Position numbers and translations under genes: made by a program. Shown one piece after another: positions 6,690 through 14,201 of a stretch of DNA of 14,786 nt (positions within the stretch are counted from its first letter, which is position 1; each line of letters opens with the position of its first letter). The stretch covers positions 1 through 14,786 of the forward strand of contig JAEDFR010000057.1 in the NCBI GenBank assembly GCA_016297945.1. The letters run 5' to 3'. The notes below the pieces were generated by a model, which was not told the origin of the DNA, ran no database searches, and saw only the letters and a list, made by a program, of their open reading frames with translations. This DNA comes from Lachnospiraceae bacterium. GTDB lineage: Bacteria; Bacillota; Clostridia; Lachnospirales; Lachnospiraceae.

Positions 6690-7085
6690 ATGGGAATTGG
6701 GAAAATCGGTGGTTTTTATCAAAGTTATCCTATTCAGCCTATTAAACAGGTAGATGTAGAGACAATAAAAGCTCAGGATGCATTAAAAAAACAGCAGGAT
6801 GAACAATTGCCTGCAATGCAGGTTTCGCAGGAACCTCTACAAATTCAGGATACTCGTTCACGTGTAGCTGACGTAGAAAATATATCATTAAATTTTAATA
6901 CCGGTGATACATACGATTATATCGGAAAAGACAGTGATCTTTCTTTGCTTGATGTGGATCAGGTGCTTTCCGATATGAAAAAAGACAGTGTCTTGGATCA
7001 GTATCGTTACTTTGTAGGAGATATTTCCAATGTCAATGCTGCAAAAGAAGATCTGGCAGGCGACGGTATTGTGATTATGAAATAA
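6690..7085 (+). CDS. Uncharacterised small acidic protein
   Basis: A 131-residue, cysteine-free, soluble protein. It opens 'MGIGKIGGFYQSYPIQPIK', has a Gln/Asp-rich middle, then 'SLNFNTGDTYDYIGKDSDL', a helix 'LDVDQVLSDMKKDSVLDQ' and 'YRYFVG', and ends 'DGIVIMK'. I do not recognise a characterised family. The arrangement resembles short conserved proteins of Lachnospiraceae that I recall only vaguely. ATG 6690 is chosen because AAGGTGGTGA lies 5 nt before it; the GTG at 6678 lies inside that site. It has its own promoter and is followed by a terminator, so it is largely separate from yqeG. Confidence 0.8.
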   Translation: MGIGKIGGFYQSYPIQPIKQVDVETIKAQDALKKQQDEQLPAMQVSQEPLQIQDTRSRVADVENISLNFNTGDTYDYIGKDSDLSLLDVDQVLSDMKKDSVLDQYRYFVGDISNVNAAKEDLAGDGIVIMK

Positions 7086-7109
7086 GCGGTTTAATTTTTT
7101 GTAAATATT

Positions 7110-7118
7110 TGTTATGAT
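7110..7118 (+). promoter_or_regulatory. Possible extended -10 promoter for yqeG
   Basis: TG-T-TATGAT at 7110-7118 is an extended -10 match without a good -35. Transcription would begin near 7125, inside the left arm of the terminator hairpin that starts at 7120. No better promoter is seen between the terminator and yqeG. Confidence 0.35.
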
Positions 7119-7119
7119 T

Positions 7120-7157
7120 AGCTCGGAGGACCAACCAATTGGTTTCCGGGCTTTTTA
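7120..7157 (+). terminator. Intrinsic terminator after the 6690 gene
   Basis: AGCTCGGA (7120-7127) pairs with TCCGGGCT (7145-7152, one G-U), with an inner AACC-AATT-GGTT stem (7133-7144), an unpaired GGACC on the left side, and a TTTT run after it. Confidence 0.75.
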
Positions 7158-7205
7158 TTCGAGAAATGAAAAGATAAAAGCCGGAATGGAGGGAAAGGCG
7201 CATCT

Positions 7206-7727
7206 ATGTTTCAGATTTTTTATCCGGATGTTTGGATAGATTCAACCTATGATATTGATTTTGAAGCGTTGTACCAAAGAGGAATACGTGCTTTGATTTT
7301 CGATATTGACAATACCTTGGTAGAGCATGGGGCTCCGGCTGACGAGAGAGCTATTGCGCTATTTCACAGATTGCATACAATAGGATTTTCCTTGATGCTG
7401 TTATCCAATAATAAAGAGCCACGGGTAAAAATGTTTTGTGACCAAGTAGAAGGGGCTTCCTATATTTATAGGGCCGGAAAGCCTTCTAAAAAAGGATATC
7501 GGAGTGCAATGGAAAAGATGGGGACGGATGAAAAGACAACCGTTTTTATCGGAGATCAGCTTTTTACGGATGTCTGGGGAGCAAAAAGATGTGGGATATT
7601 CAGTATTCTGGTAAAGCCCATTGATAAAAAAGAAGAAATACAAATTGTATTGAAAAGATATCTGGAAAGAATTGTTTTACATTTTTACAGGAAAACACTG
7701 GCAAAAAATGACAATGTGAAAAAGTGA
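7206..7727 (+). CDS. yqeG: YqeG-family HAD-type phosphatase
   Basis: A 173-residue HAD-superfamily (subclass IIIA) phosphatase. Seen: 'IFDIDNTLVEHG' with nucleophile D33 and D35, 'LLSNNKE' (motif II) near 66-72, 'AGKPSKKGY' with the motif III Lys near 91, and 'FIGDQLFTDVWGA' (motif IV) near 114-126. YqeG proteins are conserved in Firmicutes, and in Bacillus the gene sits with yqeH and aroE; the physiological substrate is not known to me. The ribosome binding site GGAGGG precedes ATG 7206 by about 12 nt. It leads the shikimate genes, separated from aroE by 130 AT-rich bases. Terminator 7120-7157 separates it from the gene before. Confidence 0.92.
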   Translation: MFQIFYPDVWIDSTYDIDFEALYQRGIRALIFDIDNTLVEHGAPADERAIALFHRLHTIGFSLMLLSNNKEPRVKMFCDQVEGASYIYRAGKPSKKGYRSAMEKMGTDEKTTVFIGDQLFTDVWGAKRCGIFSILVKPIDKKEEIQIVLKRYLERIVLHFYRKTLAKNDNVKK

Positions 7728-7800
7728 AAAACAGATGAGAAAGAATAATAAAAAATCAATCAATAAAAATTAATAAAAACAAATAAATAAAGTAAATAAG

Positions 7801-7835
7801 ATAACGAATATTCGGATAGATGTTATTCGAATTAA
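7801..7835. repeat. Pair of short palindromes before aroE
   Basis: The palindrome CGAATATTCG (7805-7814) is followed by a second, ATTCGAAT (7825-7832), and the outer ATAAC/GTTAT can also pair. They lie 25-55 bases before the aroE start at the end of an A-rich, otherwise featureless stretch (7728-7800). A regulator site is possible; no known consensus is recognised. Confidence 0.35.
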
Positions 7836-7857
7836 TTACATAGGAACAAAATTAGCT

Positions 7858-8751
7858 ATGAGTGAGATTGAAAAGATGATTGAAATTGATGGAAAGACTA
7901 AAATATGTGGGTTAATCGGTTGTCCGGTTGAACATACCCTGTCGCCGCTTATTCACAATACTATCGCAATACATCAGGGAGATAATCTGGTGTATGTACC
8001 ATTTCATGTAGAGCGTGACCGGGTAGAAGATGCGATAAAAGGTGCATATGCATTGAATTTAAAAGGATTGAATGTAACGGTTCCGCACAAGAGTGCTGTC
8101 ATTCCATATCTGAAAGAACTGGATCCTTTGGCAGAAAAAATCGGTGCCGTTAATACACTGGTTCGTGTGGATGGCGGATATAAAGGGTATAATACAGATA
8201 TGACAGGTCTGAAAAGGGCTATGGAAAAAGAAAACATTATTATCGAGGGACGGGATGTTATTCTGCTTGGTGCCGGTGGAGCATCCAGAGCCATCGCTTT
8301 TTTGCTGGTTTTCCAGAAGGCAGAATGCATTTATATTTTAAATCGTTCTCTTGATAAAGCGCAGGCATTGGCAGATGAAGTAAATCGTATGATGCAGACA
8401 GATATTGTGAAGGCTGTGGCACTTGATGCATATTCGGATCTGCCGGATAAAAAATTTCTTTGCATCCAGGGAACCAGTGTCGGATTATATCCGAATTGCG
8501 ATTCTGCGGTGATTGAAGATGCCGTGTTTTATGAAAAGCTTGACGCTGCGGTTGACATAATATACAAGCCGGCTGAAACGAAATTTATGAAGTTATGTAA
8601 AAGTGCCGGAATAAAGGTCTGCAACGGATTGGGAATGCTATTGTATCAGGGAATTGATGCTTATGAATTATGGAATGGTGAGCATATTGATGATGTACTC
8701 TGTGATGAAATTTATAAAATGATGAGGGAAAAAACAAAAGTTGAAGAATAA
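7858..8751 (+). CDS. aroE: Shikimate dehydrogenase
   Basis: Reduces 3-dehydroshikimate to shikimate with NADPH, the fourth step of the shikimate pathway to aromatic amino acids. Seen in the 297-residue protein: 'GCPVEHTLSPLIHN' (shikimate-binding Ser 29), 'NVTVPHKSAV' with catalytic Lys 78, 'GAVNTLV', 'GYNTDMTGL' with catalytic Asp 114, and 'LLGAGGASRA' (nucleotide-binding loop, 137-145) followed by 'NRSLDKA'. The C-terminal 'NGLGMLLYQGIDAYELW' is typical. ATG 7858 has AGGAA about 11 nt upstream; ATG 7876 is a possible alternative. The last 11 bases overlap the start of aroK, so the two are in one transcript. Confidence 0.96.
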   Translation: MSEIEKMIEIDGKTKICGLIGCPVEHTLSPLIHNTIAIHQGDNLVYVPFHVERDRVEDAIKGAYALNLKGLNVTVPHKSAVIPYLKELDPLAEKIGAVNTLVRVDGGYKGYNTDMTGLKRAMEKENIIIEGRDVILLGAGGASRAIAFLLVFQKAECIYILNRSLDKAQALADEVNRMMQTDIVKAVALDAYSDLPDKKFLCIQGTSVGLYPNCDSAVIEDAVFYEKLDAAVDIIYKPAETKFMKLCKSAGIKVCNGLGMLLYQGIDAYELWNGEHIDDVLCDEIYKMMREKTKVEE

Positions 8752-9289
8752 TATTATACTAATCGGCTATATGGGTTGTGGAAAAACAACATTAGGAATA
8801 AAACTCTCCTACAGGGAGAGAGTTGGAATGCTGGATACCGATAAAATGATTGAACAAAAGAATAAGAAAAGTGTTGCTGAAATCTTTGACAGTGAGGGAG
8901 AAGCGGTATTCCGTCAGATGGAAACGGATGTTTTGAAAGAAATTGCAGGATATCATGAACGCTATATCATTTCTGTTGGTGGTGGATTGCCGATGAAGGA
9001 AGAAAACCGCACGTTGTTAAAAGAGTTGGGAGAAGTCATTTATTTGCGGGCAAAACCGGATACTATATACGGACGTTTGAAAAATGATACCACCAGACCA
9101 TTATTGCGCGGTGATAATCCACAAGAAAAAATAAAAGAAATGATTGCATTTCGTGGACCGATTTATGAGAAGACCGCTACATCGGTTATTGATGTGGATG
9201 GGAAGGATTTTGAAGAAATCTTATGTGAGATTCAGAAAATTATCCACAAAGACGAATGGTTATTGGATACGGGGAATGAAAAGAAATAG
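8741..9289 (+). CDS. aroK: Shikimate kinase
   Basis: Phosphorylates shikimate to shikimate 3-phosphate with ATP, the step after aroE. Seen in 182 residues: Walker A 'GYMGCGKTT' (9-17), 'LDTDKMIEQ' with Asp 34, 'AVFRQMET' with shikimate-binding Arg 58, 'ISVGGGLP' (77-84), and 'TRPLLRG' near the lid. The start is a TTG at 8741 inside the end of aroE, with GAGGG about 11 nt before it. The next Met (11 in 'GYMGCG') lies within Walker A, so the TTG must be used. This points to translational coupling with aroE. The C-terminal tail 'DEWLLDTGNEKK' is probably unstructured. Confidence 0.95.
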   Translation: MKNNIILIGYMGCGKTTLGIKLSYRERVGMLDTDKMIEQKNKKSVAEIFDSEGEAVFRQMETDVLKEIAGYHERYIISVGGGLPMKEENRTLLKELGEVIYLRAKPDTIYGRLKNDTTRPLLRGDNPQEKIKEMIAFRGPIYEKTATSVIDVDGKDFEEILCEIQKIIHKDEWLLDTGNEKK

Positions 9290-9382
9290 AAAAGATTGTG
9301 AAAATGAAAAATTATATATATAAAGAAAAAGTGAGCAAATCGATACATAAAACAGAGATACTATACTAAGGTGGGAGAACAG

Positions 9383-9820
9383 ATGAATATTTTAGTTATT
9401 AACGGACCTAATCTCAATTTTTTGGGGATTCGTGAAAAAGGAATTTACGGAACTGTCGATTACAATGGATTACTTGAGATGATTTCGAAAAAAGGAGAAG
9501 AGTGCCATTGTAAAATTGAAGTGTTTCAGAGTAATCATGAAGGTGCTATCATTGACCGCATTCAGGATGCTTATTTTGATGGGACAGAAGGAATCGTGAT
9601 TAATCCCGGTGCGTTTACTCATTATAGCTATGCCATTCATGATGCACTGGCCTCTGTTACAACCATGCCGAAAGTGGAAATTCATATTTCCGATATTACA
9701 AAGAGAGAGGATTTTCGAAAGGTATCTGTTACCAAGGCTGCGTGTGATTATCAGATTTATGGTCACGGTCTGGAAGGCTATTTAGAAGCTATCGATTATG
9801 TGATTGCAAAAAACAGTTGA
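9383..9820 (+). CDS. aroQ: 3-dehydroquinate dehydratase, type II
   Basis: Dehydrates 3-dehydroquinate to 3-dehydroshikimate, the substrate of aroE. Seen in 145 residues, the normal type II length: 'INGPNLNFLG', 'REKGIYG' with catalytic Arg 17 and Tyr 22, 'FQSNHEGAIID', 'INPGAFTHYSYAIHDAL' with substrate-binding Asn and His, and 'VEIHISDI' with catalytic His near 100. Type II enzymes form flavodoxin-like dodecamers. ATG 9383 is preceded by AAGGTGGGAG; the GTG at 9371 is part of that site and not the start. A gap of about 90 AT-rich bases separates it from aroK; no terminator is seen there, so co-transcription is likely. Confidence 0.96.
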   Translation: MNILVINGPNLNFLGIREKGIYGTVDYNGLLEMISKKGEECHCKIEVFQSNHEGAIIDRIQDAYFDGTEGIVINPGAFTHYSYAIHDALASVTTMPKVEIHISDITKREDFRKVSVTKAACDYQIYGHGLEGYLEAIDYVIAKNS

Positions 9821-9843
9821 AAATAGTTTTTTTTTAGTATAAA
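9817..9843 (+). promoter_or_regulatory. Possible promoter for efp at the end of aroQ
   Basis: TTGAAA (9817-9822) overlaps the aroQ stop codon, and TATAAA (9838-9843) follows after 15 nt, slightly shorter than ideal. The spacer is mostly a run of T. It would give efp its own transcript with a leader of about 50 nt. The same T-run, after AAAAAAC, could act as a weak terminator for the aro genes. Confidence 0.4.
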
Positions 9844-9897
9844 CTAGTAAAGAATTATGACGTGAAAAATAATGTGGAAATCTAGGAGGATATAATC

Positions 9898-10455
9898 ATG
9901 ATTACAGCAGGTGATTTCAGAAATGGTATGACCATTGAGTATGATAACAAGGTATGCCAGGTCATTGAGTTCCAGCACGTAAAACCCGGTAAAGGTGCAG
10001 CTTTTGTTCGTACTAAGCTCAAAGACATTAAAAACGGTGGTGTTGTAGAAACATCTTTCCGTCCTACTGAAAAATTCCCGGCGGCACGTATTGATAGAAA
10101 AGATATGCAGTATTTATATGCAGACGGAGATTTATACAACTTCATGGATACTGAGACTTATGATCAGATTTCATTAAGCAAAGAAGAAGTTGGCGATGCA
10201 ATGAAATTTGTAAAAGAAAATGAGATGGTTAAAGTATGTTCTCATAATGGTAATGTATTCGCTGTTGAGCCTCCGTTGTTTGTAGAATTAGAGATTACAG
10301 AAACAGAACCCGGTTTCAAAGGTGATACAGCAACCGGAGCTACCAAACCTGCTATTGTAGAAACTGGTGCACAGGTTAAGGTTCCTCTTTTTGTAAATCA
10401 GGGTGAAGTAATCAAAATTGATACACGTACAGGTGAATATTTATCACGTGTTTAA
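9898..10455 (+). CDS. efp: Elongation factor P
   Basis: Binds the ribosome between P and E sites and relieves stalling at consecutive prolines. The 185-residue protein is full length. It has an N-terminal KOW-like domain with 'VKPGKGAAFVRTKL', where Lys 32 at the loop tip is the residue modified in many bacteria, followed by two OB-fold domains. 'VEPPLFVELEITETEPG' and 'GEYLSRV' at the C-terminus are characteristic. A strong TAGGAGG lies 8 nt before the ATG. In many Clostridia a peptidase gene (pepP type) lies between aroQ and efp; it is absent here. A perfect terminator follows, closing the block. Confidence 0.97.
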   Translation: MITAGDFRNGMTIEYDNKVCQVIEFQHVKPGKGAAFVRTKLKDIKNGGVVETSFRPTEKFPAARIDRKDMQYLYADGDLYNFMDTETYDQISLSKEEVGDAMKFVKENEMVKVCSHNGNVFAVEPPLFVELEITETEPGFKGDTATGATKPAIVETGAQVKVPLFVNQGEVIKIDTRTGEYLSRV

Positions 10456-10485
10456 GATTTACTGTATTTTTATATCAAAAGCTTT

Positions 10486-10519
10486 AGGCAATAGGATGAA
10501 TGATCCTATTGCCTTTTTT
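10486..10519 (+). terminator. Intrinsic terminator after efp
   Basis: A perfect 11-bp stem GGCAATAGGAT (10487-10497) / ATCCTATTGCC (10503-10513) with a GAATG loop, followed by six T. Confidence 0.92.
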
Positions 10520-10585
10520 GTTCAAATGTATCACATCAATTTTCAGGGAAACCTGATATCTAAAGTCAAATCGAAAGGAAAAATC

Positions 10586-11524
10586 ATGGAAAAATTAAAT
10601 TTTATGGAGTTTGTAAATGTAGTTAAATCCGATATGGAGAAAAAGATGGGAGAAAATGTCAGAATTGACATACATGATACTGTCAAAAATAATAATGTTT
10701 CTTATAAAGCGATTTCCATTGTCAGACAAGATTGCAATGTATCACCGAATTTAAGATTGGAAGATTTTTATGAGGATTATCTTGAGGGAATCGAATTAGA
10801 AACTGTTTTAGAAAATATTGTTACAATATTTGAAAAATATGATCATCCGCAGATTAATCTTGAGTGCTTTTTGGACTTTGAAAAAGCCAAAGATCATATC
10901 ATGATAAAATTGGTTTCATATGAGGCCAATAAAACGCGGATGGAGAACGTCCCCCATATCCTGTTTCTGGACTTTGCAGTCACTTATTTTGTTTATATGA
11001 AGCAAGAGGATTTTGGTTACGGAAACGGGTCGGTGCAGATTGAAAATGAACATTTGCAATTATGGGGAGTTGAAAAAGAGCAATTGCATAAGTTGGCCTT
11101 AAAAAACAGTATGGAGAAAATGCCGACAAAATTCCGCAGTATACAGGACATTTTAATTGAAATGCTAAACCAGAAAGGCATTGAAACAGATGATATTCAG
11201 GAAGAAATGGCAAAGATGCAGGATGAAATCCCCATGTATGTATTGAGTAATGAGCAGAATTATTTCGGGGCATCCGTAATGTATTATCCGGGTGTGTTAA
11301 AAGAAATCAGCAGTCGTTTTCATTCGGATTTGATTGTTTTGCCAAGTAGTGTTCATGAAGTGATTGTATTACCGGTCAGCGGAGAGGAGCAATTTGATGA
11401 GATGAATAAAATGATTGAAGAAATCAATAAAGAGCAGGTGGCAGATGAGGAAGTTTTATCCAATCATTTCTATTACTATGATGGTTCTATCGAAAAATTG
11501 ATGATTCCGTCGTTAAGTTTATAA
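10586..11524 (+). CDS. DUF5688-family protein of unknown function
   Basis: A 312-residue soluble acidic protein. Seen: 'LNFMEFVNVVKSDMEKKMG' at the N-terminus, 'SPNLRLEDFYEDYLEG' near 50-66, 'HILFLDFAVTYFVYM' (about 125-140), 'LQLWGVEKEQLHKLALKNS', 'MYVLSNEQNYFGASVMYYPGVL' split by a loop near 215-235, and 'DLIVLPSSVHEVIVLPV'. This matches my recollection of DUF5688, a family common in Lachnospiraceae, often in several copies; no activity is established. I place the start at ATG 10586, after AAAGGA. The open frame extends back to 10418, but that part crosses the efp end and its terminator. A small TCAGG-GAAA-CCTGA hairpin (10543-10556) lies in the leader; no promoter is obvious. Confidence 0.75.
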   Translation: MEKLNFMEFVNVVKSDMEKKMGENVRIDIHDTVKNNNVSYKAISIVRQDCNVSPNLRLEDFYEDYLEGIELETVLENIVTIFEKYDHPQINLECFLDFEKAKDHIMIKLVSYEANKTRMENVPHILFLDFAVTYFVYMKQEDFGYGNGSVQIENEHLQLWGVEKEQLHKLALKNSMEKMPTKFRSIQDILIEMLNQKGIETDDIQEEMAKMQDEIPMYVLSNEQNYFGASVMYYPGVLKEISSRFHSDLIVLPSSVHEVIVLPVSGEEQFDEMNKMIEEINKEQVADEEVLSNHFYYYDGSIEKLMIPSLSL

Positions 11525-11534
11525 ACTTCAAAAC

Positions 11535-11563
11535 TTGTCAAACTATGGGATTTATGATATTAT
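11535..11563 (+). promoter_or_regulatory. Promoter for tRNA-Arg
   Basis: TTGTCA (11535-11540) and TATTAT (11558-11563), each 5/6 to consensus, are separated by 17 nt. The transcript would begin near 11570, about 25 nt before the tRNA. Confidence 0.8.
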
Positions 11564-11594
11564 AAACGAGTTGTAACAATTTTGTAATATTTGG

Positions 11595-11666
11595 GTACCC
11601 GTAGTTTAACGGATAAAACAGCTGATTCCGGTTCAGCCGATGGGGGTTCGATTCCTCTCGGGTACG
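11595..11666 (+). tRNA. tRNA-Arg, anticodon CCG
   Basis: A complete 72-nt cloverleaf. Acceptor GTACCCG (11595-11601) pairs with CGGGTAC (11659-11665), discriminator G. The D stem is GTTT/AAAC, and the anticodon stem GCTGA/TCAGC encloses the loop TTCCGGT, giving anticodon CCG, which reads CGG. The variable region is 4 nt (CGAT). The T arm is GGGGG-TTCGATT-CCTCT with two G-U pairs. The CCA end is not encoded (CTA follows) and must be added enzymatically. Confidence 0.95.
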
Positions 11667-11707
11667 CTAGTATTATAAATTTAAAAGACAAAGGAAGGAC
11701 GTATATT

Positions 11708-12964
11708 ATGACAAAAACATCTCATGCATCTGTGTTGGGAATGGGGAAAATAAAAAATGTCAAACTTTTTTCAAAGATAATGTTGTTGGTCGTTTTCATG
11801 GGTCTTGCAGTGGTATGTACAGGCTGCGGTAAAGATAAGGAAGAAGCAGAAGACGGTACAACAAATGAAAACGGGGACGTAACCATGTCTGTGGATGTTG
11901 CCATTGTAACTCCTCCGGAGGGAATGGAAACAACTACCAATCAGGAAATTATCAATTTGATTACATTGTACTATAATGCATTAAAAGATGGCGATTCAGC
12001 TACTGTGGCATCTGTAAAAAAGGATGTTTCCGAGGAAGAGAAAATCAGATTGGAAACCAAATCTGCGGATATTGAATCTTATGACAATATTTTGATTTAT
12101 GAAGAGGCCGGTGCAAATCCCGGGGAATACATTGTATTGATTTACAGTGAAACAAAATTTGTCGGAATTGATACAAAGGCTCCCGGTTTGCAGGCTACCT
12201 ATGTAAGAACAGATGAATCAGGAAGTTTATGCATTGACAGCAATGTTGATGAAGCAACTCTTTCTTATGTACAGGGAGTTGTATCCAGCGAAAAGATTGC
12301 AAATTACTACAGTCTGGTACAGGCGGCTTTCTCTGATGCAATTGCTTCAGATGCTGCATTAAACAGCTATATGGAAGGTATTGATGCTAAATTAGATGCG
12401 GCTGTTGCTGCAAGACAGGCTGAGGCTGCGGTAAGTGCTGCAGAAGAAGAGGTAGCCCAAACCTCTTCCGTGTCAACAGTAAACGAAACAGTAACTACAA
12501 CGGATAAAGTAAATGTACGCGTATCTGACAGTGAAAATGCAGATCGCCTTGGACAGGTTGAAGCCGGTACTACATTGACGAGATATGAAGTTCGGGAAAA
12601 TGGTTGGAGCAAGGTGGATTATAACGGACAGGAAGGCTTTATTAAATCTGATTATCTGCAGTCCAATACACCTGCCGAAACTACAACAGAGACACCTGCC
12701 GATAATACGGCTACAACAGAAACCCCTGCTGAAACCACAACAGAGACAACTACAACCCAGGAGACAACCGGAACGGCATCCGGAAAAATCACACCCAAAG
12801 AAAGTGTAAGAGTTCGTGCTTCTGCCAGTGAAGATGGTGAATATCTTGGAACCATTTATCTTGGTGAAACCTATAATCTCTACGAAAATGCAAACGGTTG
12901 GTGTAAGATTGATTACAACGGCAAAGTTGGTTATGTAAAAGCAGACTATGTTGATGTAAAATAA
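11708..12964 (+). CDS. Lipoprotein with two SH3b domains
   Basis: A 418-residue exported protein. A basic N-terminus (Lys 14-23) and hydrophobic segment 24-36 lead to lipobox CTGC with the acylated Cys at 40, so it should be anchored in the outer face of the membrane. Residues 41-250 form an unassigned helical and beta domain ('LITLYYNALKDGDSATVAS', then 'YYSLVQAAFSDAI') and an Ala/Glu-rich stretch. The first SH3b domain ('VNVRVSDSENADRLG...GWSKVDYNG') is at about 262-315, then a Thr/Glu/Pro linker with near-repeats, then a second SH3b ('VRVRASASEDGEYLG...GYVKADYV') to the end. SH3b domains bind cell wall peptides. ATG 11708 follows AAGGAAGG; the open frame runs back through the tRNA, which is not coding. 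It is likely co-transcribed with the tRNA and ends at a terminator. Confidence 0.85.
   Translation: MTKTSHASVLGMGKIKNVKLFSKIMLLVVFMGLAVVCTGCGKDKEEAEDGTTNENGDVTMSVDVAIVTPPEGMETTTNQEIINLITLYYNALKDGDSATVASVKKDVSEEEKIRLETKSADIESYDNILIYEEAGANPGEYIVLIYSETKFVGIDTKAPGLQATYVRTDESGSLCIDSNVDEATLSYVQGVVSSEKIANYYSLVQAAFSDAIASDAALNSYMEGIDAKLDAAVAARQAEAAVSAAEEEVAQTSSVSTVNETVTTTDKVNVRVSDSENADRLGQVEAGTTLTRYEVRENGWSKVDYNGQEGFIKSDYLQSNTPAETTTETPADNTATTETPAETTTETTTTQETTGTASGKITPKESVRVRASASEDGEYLGTIYLGETYNLYENANGWCKIDYNGKVGYVKADYVDVK
12668..12748 (+). repeat. Near-repeats coding for the Thr/Glu/Pro linker
   Basis: A 27-nt unit at 12668-12694 recurs at 12722-12748 with three differences and codes for TPAETTTET. 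Similar partial units lie between. This is low-complexity linker DNA that can change length by slippage. Confidence 0.7.
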
Positions 12965-12984
12965 GATTTTTCATATAAGAAAAT

Positions 12985-13018
12985 GGCTATTGCAAAAATA
13001 CTTTGCAATAGCTTTTTT
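12985..13018 (+). terminator. Intrinsic terminator after the SH3b lipoprotein
   Basis: A perfect 11-bp stem GCTATTGCAAA (12986-12996) / TTTGCAATAGC (13002-13012), 5-nt loop, then six T. Confidence 0.93.
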
Positions 13019-13202
13019 CTTTGCTAAAATTAAGGAAGTTGATGAGGGAAAAATACACAATTAAGTATTGATAAGGAAAGTAAATGGCAATCATAAAAAG
13101 AAATAACAAACAATACAAAGAATTATTAACAGCATATGGACGAAACAGAAAATAGAAACAGAAGAAATATAATGCAAATAAAAGAAAAGAGAGGTAAATC
13201 AT

Positions 13203-14180
13203 ATGGCAAAAATAAAAGTTGGTATCATTGGTGCGGGTAAAATTGCAGCAGTTATGGCGGACACCGTTTCTCGTATGAGAGGAGCGGAAATGTATGCGGT
13301 AGCATCCAGAAACATGGATAAGGCTATGGAATTTGCATCCATCCACCACGCGACAAGACCCTATGGCAGTTATGAAGATATGCTATCGGATCCGGCTGTG
13401 GAACTGGTATATATTGCAACACCGCATCCGTTTCATTTTGAGCATGCAAAAATGTGTATTGATGCCGGAAAACCGGTACTGGTGGAAAAGCCGTTTTGTG
13501 TAAATGCCAAAGAAGCGGAAGAATTGCTCTCATATGCTAAGAAAAAAGGGGTATTTATCACGGAAGCCATGTGGGTTCGTTATATGCCGATGGCTGATAC
13601 CATTAAAAAGCTTTTAAAAGACGGAGTAATCGGTACGCCGAAGATGATTATGGCTAATTTGTCTTATCCTATGCTTACCAAAGAACGTCTGATTAAAGCA
13701 GATTTGGCAGGTGGTGCATTGTTGGATGTCGGCGTTTATGCCCTGACGTTTGCCGATTTATTTAAGTCTTCTGAGGTTGATGATATTCATGCAGTAGCGG
13801 TCATGACCAAAGACGGTGTGGATGCACATGACAGCATTACCATCCGGTATAAAGACGGTTCTATGGCGGTGTTAAATACTTCCATGCAGACGGTAGGAGA
13901 CCGGAAGGGAATCATTCAGGGAACGGAAGGCGTTATGATTATCGAAAATATCAATAATTATGCAACGATTACCGTTTTTGATAAGGATTACAAAAAGAAA
14001 TTATTTAAAAAGGCACCGAAACAGATTACGGGCTATGAATATGAAATCGAAGCGTGCAAAAAAGCAATTAAATGGCATAAAAAAGAATGTTCGGAAATGC
14101 CGCATGAAACTACGATGCTGATTATGAAACAGATGGATGAAATCCGCAAACAGATTGATTTAAAATATCCTTTTGAATAA
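13203..14180 (+). CDS. Gfo/Idh/MocA-family oxidoreductase
   Basis: A 325-residue NAD(P)-dependent dehydrogenase. Seen: an N-terminal Rossmann fold with 'VGIIGAGKIA' (6-15) and 'VASRNMDKA' (33-41), 'YIATPHPFH' (70-78), and the family signature 'VEKPF' with catalytic Lys 96. The C-terminal sheet domain holds 'GGALLDVGVYAL' near 168-179, the form found in the glucose-fructose oxidoreductase and dihydrodiol dehydrogenase branch. The substrate is probably a sugar or polyol; the sequence does not tell which. AGAGAGG lies about 8 nt before ATG 13203. The 183-base gap before it shows no clear promoter, only a doubtful 23-codon frame at 13084-13155. No terminator is seen after it. Confidence 0.92.
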   Translation: MAKIKVGIIGAGKIAAVMADTVSRMRGAEMYAVASRNMDKAMEFASIHHATRPYGSYEDMLSDPAVELVYIATPHPFHFEHAKMCIDAGKPVLVEKPFCVNAKEAEELLSYAKKKGVFITEAMWVRYMPMADTIKKLLKDGVIGTPKMIMANLSYPMLTKERLIKADLAGGALLDVGVYALTFADLFKSSEVDDIHAVAVMTKDGVDAHDSITIRYKDGSMAVLNTSMQTVGDRKGIIQGTEGVMIIENINNYATITVFDKDYKKKLFKKAPKQITGYEYEIEACKKAIKWHKKECSEMPHETTMLIMKQMDEIRKQIDLKYPFE

Positions 14181-14201
14181 AAAATGTGTGAATATTTTCT
14201 T

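Noticed and set aside
10418..10585. Open frame extending the DUF5688-like gene back into efp
   Set aside because: It crosses the end of efp and a perfect terminator. ATG 10586 has a proper ribosome binding site.
11591..11707. Open frame extending the SH3b lipoprotein upstream through the tRNA
   Set aside because: The segment is the tRNA-Arg cloverleaf itself. A signal peptide and a ribosome binding site place the start at 11708.
13084..13155. 23-codon frame with AAGGAAAG before its ATG, possibly a leader peptide
   Set aside because: Very short, low complexity (Lys/Asn-rich) in an A-rich gap, with no attenuator-like hairpins after it.
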